DNA of 64,000 nt from Noviherbaspirillum sp. L7-7A (GTDB lineage: Bacteria; Pseudomonadota; Gammaproteobacteria; Burkholderiales; Burkholderiaceae_D), in assembly GCF_019052805.1 (NCBI RefSeq), contig NZ_JAHQRJ010000003.1, positions 434,001 through 498,000 on the forward strand, in the 5' to 3' direction. The first letter of the stretch is position 1; each line of letters begins with the position of its first letter. The notes under the pieces are model-generated. The model did no database searches and was not told where the DNA came from. It saw only the letters and a list, made by a program, of their open reading frames with translations. Of the stretch, positions 1-7,859 are shown one piece after another. The position numbers and the translations under genes are program-made.

Positions 1-701
<701 letters not shown>

Positions 702-703
702 GA

Positions 704-1075
704 TTACACTCTCCAGAGAATCTGCGCCGCATAGCCGGCGCAACCGATCAACCACACGATGGTGGCACTTTGCAGCAAGAGGCGGGCGACGACGGGCTTG
801 ACATAGTCCATCCAGATGTCGCGCATACCGACCCAGACGTGATAGAACATCACGAGCAGGGTGACGAAGGTGGCGATCTTGAACCACTGGCGGGCGAACA
901 TGCCGGCCCAGCCTTCATAGCTGAAATTGCTGCCTGTGAGGAAGGTCGCCAGGATGATGACGGTATAGAGGGCCATGACGATGGCGGTGATGCGCTGGGC
1001 CAGCCAGTCGCGAAAGCCATAGTGGGCGCCGACGACGAGGCGCTTGGAGCCGATGTTGTTGTGCTTGAGGGCCAT
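704..1075 (-). CDS. sdhD: Succinate dehydrogenase membrane anchor subunit SdhD
   Basis: Hydrophobic 123-residue anchor protein of complex II. Three membrane segments are visible (about residues 28-47, 61-82 and 97-118). The motif [15 protein letters not shown] carries the conserved His that ligates heme b and the Asp-Tyr pair near the quinone site. The length is normal for the family. The gene lies 4 bases downstream of sdhC and its stop sits 2 bases before the sdhA GTG, a compact operon. With SdhC it anchors SdhAB and passes electrons to ubiquinone. Confidence 0.95.
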   Translation of the reverse strand: MALKHNNIGSKRLVVGAHYGFRDWLAQRITAIVMALYTVIILATFLTGSNFSYEGWAGMFARQWFKIATFVTLLVMFYHVWVGMRDIWMDYVKPVVARLLLQSATIVWLIGCAGYAAQILWRV

Positions 1076-1079
1076 GGTG

Positions 1080-1490
1080 TCAGAACACTCCGAACAGTTT
1101 CAGGGCGACCAGGAGGGTCAAAAACAGGCTGATGGCCAGCACGCTGGCGGCCGAGTGGCGCGAGCCTTCCTTGCTCAGGCCCATGTGCATGTCCATGAAC
1201 AGGTGGCGGATGCCGGCGGCGAAGTGGTGCAGGTAGGCCCAGGACAGGGCCAGGATGATCAGCTTGATATACCACTGCGAGGCAAAGCCGCGCAGGTAGT
1301 CGAACGAGATTTCAGAGGTGATGCTGCGTTCGAGCAGGTAGAGCACGAAGGGCAACAGCAGGAACATCAGCGCGCCGCTGATGCGATGCAGGATGGATAC
1401 CACGCCGGCCAATGGCAGGCGGTAGTGCATCAGCTGCGTGACGTGGATATTGCTGTACTGCGGCCGGCTTTTGCTTGCAGTGTTTGACAT
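1080..1490 (-). CDS. sdhC: Succinate dehydrogenase cytochrome b556 subunit SdhC
   Basis: First gene of the sdh operon, coding for the larger membrane anchor that binds heme b and ubiquinone. From the chosen start it is 136 residues with three hydrophobic helices. The family signature LHRISGALMF follows the N-terminal amphipathic part, and the HHFAAGIRHLFMD motif supplies the heme-ligand His. An in-frame ATG four codons upstream (1502) exists, but the ATG at 1490 has GAGG at a better distance. The gene is divergent from a LysR gene; the 147-base spacer must hold both promoters. Confidence 0.94.
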   Translation of the reverse strand: MSNTASKSRPQYSNIHVTQLMHYRLPLAGVVSILHRISGALMFLLLPFVLYLLERSITSEISFDYLRGFASQWYIKLIILALSWAYLHHFAAGIRHLFMDMHMGLSKEGSRHSAASVLAISLFLTLLVALKLFGVF

Positions 1491-1637
1491 GGAAGGCCTC
1501 ATAAGCCCTGCGCGCCTGGCATGGTTGCCGGAGACAGGACGATTGGTGATTCATTCGGGAACCGTATTGTCGTACAACCGCGTTATACTGTCCAATATCT
1601 GGATGGTCTGCCTGATATATCTTTTAGAGATACCACA

Positions 1638-2558
1638 ATGGAATTAAGGCATTTACGCTATTTCCTGGCGGTAGCCCAGGAGGGCAACGTGACGCGGGCG
1701 GCGGAAAAGCTGGGCATCGGCCAGCCGCCGCTGAGCCAGCAGATTCTCGCGCTCGAACGGGAACTGGGCGTGCCGCTGTTCCGCCGCACCGGGCACGGCG
1801 TGACGCTGACCGAAGCCGGCACGGCGCTGCTAGCCGACACGAAGCGGCTGCTCGACGATGCGCAGCATGCGATGCAGAATGCCCAGCGCGCCGGGCGCGG
1901 CGAGACCGGCCACCTGAGTCTGGGCTTTACCGCCTCGTCCGCCTTCAATCCAACCGTGCCGGCCCTGATACGCGACTTCCGCAATGCCTATCCCGGCGTC
2001 GGCCTGACCCTGATCGAAGGCAATACCACGCAGTTGCTGGTGCACCTCGAGGAGGGACGGCTCGACCTCGCCTTCCTGCGCCCTGGCACGCATTCCTTTA
2101 CCGGCATTGCGCTGTACCAGATCGTCAACGAGCCGATGAAGGTGGTGCTGCCCGCGACCCATCCGCTGGCCAGGCACCGCAAGCTAGTGCTGTCGCAGCT
2201 GGCCGAGGAATCCTTCGTGCTGATGCCGCGCGAAGCCAGCCCCACGCTGCACAGCGAGATCCTGTCGGCCTGCCACGAGGCGGGATTTGAACCCAGGCTG
2301 GGCCAGCCGGCGCCGCAGCTCTCCTCGGTGGTGAGCCTGGTGTCGGCGGAATTCGGCATTTCCATTGTGCCGGCGTCGGTCAGCCAGATCCGGGCCGAAG
2401 GCGTGGTCTACATCGATATCGCCGGCGCCAGCGTCAGAACCCGGCTGGCACTGGCCTCGCGGGAGAATGATGGCTCGGCGAAGACCGCGAATTTTCTGAA
2501 TGTGGTCAAACAGGCCCGTGAGGGCAAGCGAGAGAAAGCGAGCGGCGATGGCGGCTAA
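1638..2558 (+). CDS. LysR-family transcriptional regulator
   Basis: Standard LysR regulator of 306 residues: an N-terminal winged helix-turn-helix (about residues 1-60, MELRHLRYFLAVAQ... then a GIGQPPLSQQI recognition helix) and a periplasmic-binding-protein-like effector domain (about 90-295). The reading frame is open upstream to 1521, but the ATG at 1638 gives the typical LysR N-terminus. It is divergent from sdhCDA and convergent with a Bug receptor gene. The HTH and linker resemble the CatR/BenM branch, which often senses aromatic or dicarboxylic compounds; the actual ligand cannot be read from the sequence. Whether it acts on sdh, on the Bug gene or on itself is open. Confidence 0.9.
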   Translation: MELRHLRYFLAVAQEGNVTRAAEKLGIGQPPLSQQILALERELGVPLFRRTGHGVTLTEAGTALLADTKRLLDDAQHAMQNAQRAGRGETGHLSLGFTASSAFNPTVPALIRDFRNAYPGVGLTLIEGNTTQLLVHLEEGRLDLAFLRPGTHSFTGIALYQIVNEPMKVVLPATHPLARHRKLVLSQLAEESFVLMPREASPTLHSEILSACHEAGFEPRLGQPAPQLSSVVSLVSAEFGISIVPASVSQIRAEGVVYIDIAGASVRTRLALASRENDGSAKTANFLNVVKQAREGKREKASGDGG

Positions 2559-2600
2559 GGGCGGTTGTGGACGAGCCTGCCGCGCCGCCCGGATCAGGAA

Positions 2601-3572
2601 TCACTCGATCTTCGCCCCCGAATCCCGCGACAACTTGGCCCAGAAAGGCGTGTCCTTTTTCAGGAAGGCAGCGAAGTCGGCAGGCGATGCCGACAGCGCC
2701 ACATCGGTTCCCTCGCGCGCCAGTGCCGCCTTGACCTCGGGCCGCTGCACCGCCACCGCGGTGGCGTCATACAGCTTTTTGATCACGTCCGGCGGCGTGC
2801 CGGCCGGCACGAAGAAGCCGTACCAGAAGTCCAGCTGATACGCCGGCAGGCCGGCCTCCTTCATGCCGGGCAAGTCAGGCACCAGCGGCGAGCGCTCCAG
2901 CGTGCTGACCGCCAGGCCGCGCAGGCGGTTGGCCTTGATGAAGGGCAGCACCGACGGCGGTGTCGCGAAGGTGACTTGCGTGTCGCCGGCGATCACGGAC
3001 TGTATCGCCGGAGCGCCGCCCTTGAACGGGATGTGGGTGATCTCGGTGCCGGCAAGCTGGTTGAACAGTACGCCGCCCAGATGCGGCGCCGAACCGCTCC
3101 CGGCGGAAGCAAAATTGAGCGTGCCCGGCGCCTTCTTCGCCGCGGCAATCAGCTCGGCGATCGAGGTGATGCCCAGCGATGGATTGGTTGCAATCACCAG
3201 CGGAGAGTTGGTGATCTTCGTTACCGGCACCAGCGACTGCACCGCTGGCAGGCGTTTCGGGTCGAGCGCCGGATTCACGGAGATGCTGCTGGGGCTGGCG
3301 ATGAGCAAGGTATAGCCGTCGGGCGCAGCCTTGGAGACGAAGTCGGCGGCGATACTGGAACCAGCCCCCGGCTTGTTTTCGATGACCACCGGCTGGCCGA
3401 GCGCGCGCGACAGCGCCTCGCCGACGTTGCGGCCAACATAGTCGGCGGCGCCGCCAGGCGTGAAGCCGACCACCAGGCGCAGCGGCCGGTCAGGATAAGA
3501 CTGCGCAACGGCGTTCGTGCACAGGCTGGCAAGCGCCAGCATTGAAACTGCAGCCACTGTTCCGGTTCTCAT
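2601..3572 (-). CDS. Bug-family (TctC-type) periplasmic solute receptor
   Basis: Exported tripartite tricarboxylate transporter receptor of 323 residues. A signal peptide is visible (residues 1-23, cleavage after NAVA). The mature start QSYPDRPLRLVVGFTPGG is the Bug signature, followed by the typical GQPVVIENKPGAG and HIPFKGGAPA motifs that shape the carboxylate pocket. No tctA or tctB gene lies nearby, so it is an orphan receptor. It starts 14 bases after the MDR oxidoreductase stop, making it the likely last gene of the CaiB-hydratase-MDR operon. The start has a strong GAGGAGACAAC leader. The ligand is unknown, probably the acid fed to the CoA-transferase upstream. Confidence 0.92.
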   Translation of the reverse strand: MRTGTVAAVSMLALASLCTNAVAQSYPDRPLRLVVGFTPGGAADYVGRNVGEALSRALGQPVVIENKPGAGSSIAADFVSKAAPDGYTLLIASPSSISVNPALDPKRLPAVQSLVPVTKITNSPLVIATNPSLGITSIAELIAAAKKAPGTLNFASAGSGSAPHLGGVLFNQLAGTEITHIPFKGGAPAIQSVIAGDTQVTFATPPSVLPFIKANRLRGLAVSTLERSPLVPDLPGMKEAGLPAYQLDFWYGFFVPAGTPPDVIKKLYDATAVAVQRPEVKAALAREGTDVALSASPADFAAFLKKDTPFWAKLSRDSGAKIE

Positions 3573-3586
3573 GTTGTCTCCTCGCT

Positions 3587-4600
3587 TCAGTTGGACCGCT
3601 CGCCGGACTGCTCGTTAAGCTGCTCCACGGCGATCACTATTTTCCCCAGATGGGCATTCGATTCCATTGCGGCCCGTGCTTCAGCGAGCCGGTCGAAGGG
3701 ATAGACCTCCCCAATCAGCGGACGCACCCGGCCATCGGCCAGCATCGGCAGCACGTCCTGACGGAACCGTTGCGCGGCGGCGGCCCGCCCGGCGCTGCCA
3801 AGCTGCTTGTTGGATACGCCGAACAGCACCAGCCGGCGCGCATGCAGCGCCTGCAGGTCGATGTCGGCATGCAGCACGCCGTCGACATAGCCAACGGTGG
3901 CAAGCCTGCCTTCGAAGGCCATGCAGCGCAGGCATTCGGCAAACACCGAGCCGCCTACGCTGTTGATCACCAGGTTCACGCCAGCGCCGCCGGTCGCCTG
4001 CATGACCGCATCATGGAAGTCCGGGCCACGGGTGCACAGGCCGATATCCAGGCCGTGCGCAGCCAGCGCGTCGAGCTTGGCCTGCGAGCCGGAGGTGCCG
4101 ATCACGCGGGCGCCCAGCGCATGGGCAAGCTGCAGCGCAGCCGTGCCGACGCCCGAGGTCACGCCGGCAATCAGCAGCCATTTACCGGCGGCGAGCCGGC
4201 CCTGCGTCATCAGCATGTCATGCGCAACCATGTAGGTAATGGGCGTGCCGGCCGCCTCCGCCCATGACAGGCCGCCAGGCACCGGCATCGCTTCGGCCTC
4301 GTTGATGAGCGCATACTGCGACAGCGCGCCGTTAAAGCGGCCCATCACTCGCTGGCCGGGCGCGAAGCGGCTTGCCCCCGGCCCTGCCCGCGCCACCACG
4401 CCGGCGCCGTCCAGGCCGATCGCCTTGGCGCTGCCGGCCTTGGTCAGGCCATGGCCGATGATAAATTCGCCGCGGTTGAGGCTGGCGGCATGCACCTTCA
4501 GCAGCAGCTGGCCCGGCCCCGGCTCGGGCACGGGAACGCTGCGCATTTCGATGCGCGGCTCGGCCGGCGCGGTATCCATCCACCAGGATTGCATGTCCAT
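3587..4600 (-). CDS. MDR-family zinc-independent NADPH:quinone oxidoreductase-like enzyme
   Basis: A 337-residue medium-chain dehydrogenase/reductase. The N-terminal GroES-like domain (about 1-125) contains SLNRGEFIIGHG and GLDGAGVV motifs but no catalytic zinc Cys set. The Rossmann half has GVTSGVGTAALQLAHALGA (about 148-166), the NADPH-binding loop. The frame is open to 4708, but the ATG at 4600 has a GGAGGAGA ribosome site 9 bases upstream and starts at the family's usual N-terminus. It lies between an enoyl-CoA hydratase and a Bug gene in a four-gene operon. It probably reduces an enone or quinone-like intermediate of that pathway; the substrate cannot be assigned. Confidence 0.88.
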   Translation of the reverse strand: MDMQSWWMDTAPAEPRIEMRSVPVPEPGPGQLLLKVHAASLNRGEFIIGHGLTKAGSAKAIGLDGAGVVARAGPGASRFAPGQRVMGRFNGALSQYALINEAEAMPVPGGLSWAEAAGTPITYMVAHDMLMTQGRLAAGKWLLIAGVTSGVGTAALQLAHALGARVIGTSGSQAKLDALAAHGLDIGLCTRGPDFHDAVMQATGGAGVNLVINSVGGSVFAECLRCMAFEGRLATVGYVDGVLHADIDLQALHARRLVLFGVSNKQLGSAGRAAAAQRFRQDVLPMLADGRVRPLIGEVYPFDRLAEARAAMESNAHLGKIVIAVEQLNEQSGERSN

Positions 4601-4649
4601 CAGCTTGTCTCCTCCACCCGGCGCTGTGCGCCTGTCTTGTAATTGCTTG

Positions 4650-5468
4650 CTACTTGCCCTTGAATACCGGCTTGCGCTTTTCCATGAAGGCGCGGCGGCC
4701 TTCGGCATAGTCTTCGCTCTCGAAGCAGTTGCGTATCAATGTCTGGCACAGTTCGCGGTCGAGGTCGGGCGAGGGCTTCAGGATCTCGGCGATGATGCGC
4801 TTGCCGGCATGGACCGTCAGCGGCGCATTGGCCGCTATCGCGTCGGTGTACTCGGCCAGCAACGCCTCCAGCGCCGCGGGCGGCGCGATGCGGCTGACCA
4901 GACCCAGCGATTTCGCCTCCTGCGCATTGATCCTGCGGGCGGTAAAGAACAGGTCCTTGGCGGCGCCGACGCCGATCAGGTCCACCAGGTTCTTCAGCGC
5001 GGAATAGCGGTAGCCCAGCCCGAGGCGGGCCGCCGGGATGGCGAACACCGCGTCGTCGGCGGCGATGCGGATGTCGCAGCTGATGGCCACATTGACGCCA
5101 CCGCCGATGCAGTAGCCGCGTATCGCCGCCAGCGTCGGTTTGGCGCAGTGGTAGATGCTCATCAGCGCCTCTTCCGCCATCGCCTCGTAGAACGTCACGG
5201 CTTCGCGCGCGGCGCGCATGTCCTCGAACTGCGAGATGTCGGCGCCGGACACGAAGGCCTTCTCGCCGGCGCCGGAGAACGCCACCAGGCGGATCGCATC
5301 GTCCTTTTCGGCCTGCGTCAGTAGGGGCGGAATGGCTTGCCACATGTCGACCGACAGCGCGTTGTGGCGGGCCGGGTTGTTGAACCGGATGTGCAGCGTG
5401 GCGGCGTCCACCCAGGCTTCAACGCGATCGGTCGGGGACTGGTAGCTGGTATTTGAGTCAACTGGCAT
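4650..5468 (-). CDS. Enoyl-CoA hydratase/isomerase family protein
   Basis: Crotonase-fold enzyme of 272 residues. The oxyanion-hole segments are visible as GAGEKAFVSGADISQF (about 65-80) and GYCIGGGVNVAISCDIRIA (about 115-133), followed by the LGLGYRYSALKNLVDLIG region and the C-terminal FMEKRKPVFKGK tail typical of the family. A TTG start at 5468+15 is possible, but the ATG at 5468 has AGGA 8 bases upstream. It probably hydrates or isomerises the CoA thioester made by the adjacent CaiB-family transferase. Members of this family are functionally diverse, so hydratase is a family name rather than a proven reaction. Confidence 0.88.
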   Translation of the reverse strand: MPVDSNTSYQSPTDRVEAWVDAATLHIRFNNPARHNALSVDMWQAIPPLLTQAEKDDAIRLVAFSGAGEKAFVSGADISQFEDMRAAREAVTFYEAMAEEALMSIYHCAKPTLAAIRGYCIGGGVNVAISCDIRIAADDAVFAIPAARLGLGYRYSALKNLVDLIGVGAAKDLFFTARRINAQEAKSLGLVSRIAPPAALEALLAEYTDAIAANAPLTVHAGKRIIAEILKPSPDLDRELCQTLIRNCFESEDYAEGRRAFMEKRKPVFKGK

Positions 5469-5540
5469 AGGGCTTTCCTGCAAGGCGTGTCGTGCAAATC
5501 GGAGGGTTGAACATGCAACGGGCCGGACCGGCCCGCCGCT

Positions 5541-6731
5541 TCAGAATACGCTGGCAGCGCGCAGCCGCTGGATCTCGGCGGCATCCAGGCCCAGTTCGGC
5601 CAACACCTCCTCGGTGTGCTCGCCGCGACGCGGCGCGGCCCGGGCGATGGTGCTGGGCGTGCGTTCGAGCTGGACCGGCTGGCCCACCAGGCGCTGATGC
5701 CCGAGATGCCTGGACTCGACTTCCTTGACCATGCCCAGGTGCTGCACCTGCGGCTCCTCGAATACGGCGCGCACGTCGTTGATCAGTCCGCAGGCCACGC
5801 CCCCGGCATTGAACTGCTCGATCCAGTAGGCGCAGTCCTGGTCGGCCAGGCGGCGGTTGATCTCGGCATTGAGGCTGTCGCGGTTGACCGAGCGGCCGGC
5901 CTTGTCGTGATAGCGCGGGTCCCCGATCCATTCCGGCGCGCCGAGGATTTCGCAAAAGCGCTCCCAGATCTTGGAACCGAACACCGCGATGTTGAGGTAG
6001 CCGTCGCGCGCCTTGTAGACGCCGGTGGGGATGCTGGTCGGATGGTAGTTGCCTGCCTGGCTCGGCACTTCGCCGTCGATCAGCCAGCGCGAGGTCTGGA
6101 AGTCCATCATGTAGACCATGGATTCCAGCAGCGAGGTGTGCAGCCATTGCCCCTTGCCGGACGCGCCGCGCTCTAGCAGCGCCACCAGGATGCCCTGCGC
6201 GGCGAAGATGCCGGCGCACAGATCGGCGATCGGGATGCCGACTCGCACCGGACCGTCGCCCGGCAAGCCGGTCACGGACATCAGGCCGCCCATGCCCTGC
6301 GCGATCTGGTCGAATCCGGGCCGCGAGGCATACGGCCCGGTCTGGCCGAAACCGGAAATGCTGGCATACACCAGGCCAGGATTGTCGCCGACCAGGGTGT
6401 CGTAGTCGATGCCGAGGCGGAACTTCACGTCCGGCCGGAAATTCTCCACCACCACGTCGGCGCCGGCAATCAAACGCTTCAGCAGCGCTATGCCTTCCGG
6501 CTGCTTCAGGTTCAGTGTCACCGAGCGCTTGTTGCGGTGGGTGTACTGGTAGTCCGAGCCTTCCTGGCCGCCCAGCGTATCGTCGCCGCGCATGTGTTCC
6601 GGCATCTGCACCTGGATCACGTCGGCGCCCCAGTCGGCCAGCTGGCGGCAGGCGGTGGGGCCAGCGCGCACCTGAGTCAGGTCAATCACACGGAACCGGG
6701 AAAGCGCGCTGGATGCGGGCATATGAGGCAT
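5541..6731 (-). CDS. CaiB/BaiF-family (class III) CoA-transferase
   Basis: Class III CoA-transferase of 396 residues that moves CoA between carboxylic acids. The N-terminal motif FRVIDLTQVRAGPTACRQLA, the ADVVVENFRPDVKFRLGI segment, the SGFGQTGPY loop and the VGIPIADLCAGIFA segment with the catalytic Asp are all present. The ATG at 6731 has GGAGA at proper spacing; the frame extends to 6776 without a better start. It is the first gene of the operon CaiB, hydratase, MDR, Bug, and divergent from a GntR/FCD regulator 210 bases away. It is paralogous to frc at 45790 but clearly a different substrate class. It probably activates the carboxylate delivered by the Bug receptor. Confidence 0.92.
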   Translation of the reverse strand: MPHMPASSALSRFRVIDLTQVRAGPTACRQLADWGADVIQVQMPEHMRGDDTLGGQEGSDYQYTHRNKRSVTLNLKQPEGIALLKRLIAGADVVVENFRPDVKFRLGIDYDTLVGDNPGLVYASISGFGQTGPYASRPGFDQIAQGMGGLMSVTGLPGDGPVRVGIPIADLCAGIFAAQGILVALLERGASGKGQWLHTSLLESMVYMMDFQTSRWLIDGEVPSQAGNYHPTSIPTGVYKARDGYLNIAVFGSKIWERFCEILGAPEWIGDPRYHDKAGRSVNRDSLNAEINRRLADQDCAYWIEQFNAGGVACGLINDVRAVFEEPQVQHLGMVKEVESRHLGHQRLVGQPVQLERTPSTIARAAPRRGEHTEEVLAELGLDAAEIQRLRAASVF

Positions 6732-6790
6732 GGCGATGTCTCCAATAATTTTTTTGATCAGCGCGGTCAGTATCACCGCCTGTTCCGCTA

Positions 6791-6820
6791 AGTGTCAACA
6801 CTTTGCGCTTTATCGTTGAC
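6791..6820. promoter_or_regulatory. Candidate operator between the CaiB operon and its GntR regulator
   Basis: The divergent spacer has a 12-base palindrome AGTGT-CA-ACACT at 6791-6802, and its inner GTCAAC (6794-6799) is repeated inverted as GTTGAC at 6815-6820. It lies 60-90 bases upstream of the CaiB start and 120-150 upstream of the GntR start. Position and symmetry suit a GntR/FCD operator, but no consensus is proven. Confidence 0.35.
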
Positions 6821-6941
6821 TATTTTTCCGTTTTTGGAAGCGCTTTCGCGGGTCGGTACTTACCTCGGTGATATACTTTCCCCTTTGCGGCCGCCTCCAT
6901 CGAAGCGGCCATTGGCGACCAGCCCTCACCAGTTACCGGGA

Positions 6942-7619
6942 ATGACCAGGCACATGACAACGCCGCAAACCAGGCCCGAACAGGGACTCTCGCTGTCGAT
7001 CGCGGAGCAACTGAAGCATCTAATTTTCACCGGCGAGATCGCGCCCGGTGAGCGCATCAACGAAGCGGCGCTGGCCTTGCGCATGGGCACCAGCCGCGGC
7101 CCGATACGCGAGGCGATCCGCATCCTGACCGGCCTGGGCATCGTCACGGCGGTAGTCAACAAGGGCGTGTTCGTGCGCACAATCTCGGTGCGCGAGATGC
7201 TGGACATCTATGAGCTGCGGGCACTGGTATTCGGCTTCGCTGCCCAGCGCGCCGCCGAAAACATCACCGACGCCGAGCGCGCCGAGTTCGAGCGCCTGCT
7301 GGCGGGGATGGACCAGGCAGCGGAAGCCGATGACGGCGCGCTGTACTACGACATCAACCTGGAGTTTCATGCGCTGATTCTGCGCCTGTCGGGCAATGCC
7401 CGGGCGCAGCAGGCCTACTTCGATTATGTGAACGAGCTGCATCTTTTCCGGCGCCGCTATTTCAATGCGCCCGGCAACATGCGCAAGTCCAATGCAGAGC
7501 ATCGGCTGATCTATGAGGCCATTACCAGCGGCTCGGCCGCCCGTGCCAAGACCATGGCCGAACGCCATGTCTGGTCCGGCCGCCAGCGGCTGCTGGCAAC
7601 GCTGGACCGGCAGGTCTGA
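6942..7619 (+). CDS. GntR-family transcriptional regulator, FadR/FCD subgroup
   Basis: Regulator of about 225 residues: a winged HTH (about residues 15-75, with GERINEAALALRMGTSRGPIREA pattern, the classic GntR recognition helix) and an all-helical FCD effector domain (about 85-215, with the DINLEFHALILRLSGN and NAEHRLIYEAI segments carrying metal-binding Asp/His residues). The frame is open from 6792, but the region before 6942 is spacer-like; ATG codons at 6942 and 6954 are both possible. It is divergent from the CaiB operon and very probably its repressor, responding to a carboxylate or its CoA ester. Confidence 0.88.
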   Translation: MTRHMTTPQTRPEQGLSLSIAEQLKHLIFTGEIAPGERINEAALALRMGTSRGPIREAIRILTGLGIVTAVVNKGVFVRTISVREMLDIYELRALVFGFAAQRAAENITDAERAEFERLLAGMDQAAEADDGALYYDINLEFHALILRLSGNARAQQAYFDYVNELHLFRRRYFNAPGNMRKSNAEHRLIYEAITSGSAARAKTMAERHVWSGRQRLLATLDRQV

Positions 7620-7859
7620 CGGCCGGGTGCCAGCTCGTTTCGCAGGTCGCGCCGTTGCTGGCTGCATGCCTGGCCGCACTAGGACAGCAGCCTGGCCGAA
7701 CCATCGCTGACGGAAATCATCGAACTCTACTGAATCCGCCCGGATAGATGACGCCGGCCGGTGCCATGCCCAGGAAGCCCTTGGCAGCGGCGCGATGTGG
7801 CGTATGCTGAATCAACGCCCGCCGCCCTGCCGGCCCGACCATCCACATCGACAGATCTC

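Noticed and set aside
1595-1618. ATATC...GATAT inverted repeat in the sdhC/LysR spacer as a LysR operator
   Set aside because: Arms of only five AT-rich bases with a long gap; too weak to list as a site.
7620-7859. A short stretch reading SLAEPSLTEIIELY near 7700-7732, looking like the end of a protein
   Set aside because: Only about 15 residues with an in-frame stop just before; no family could be recognised and it may be chance.
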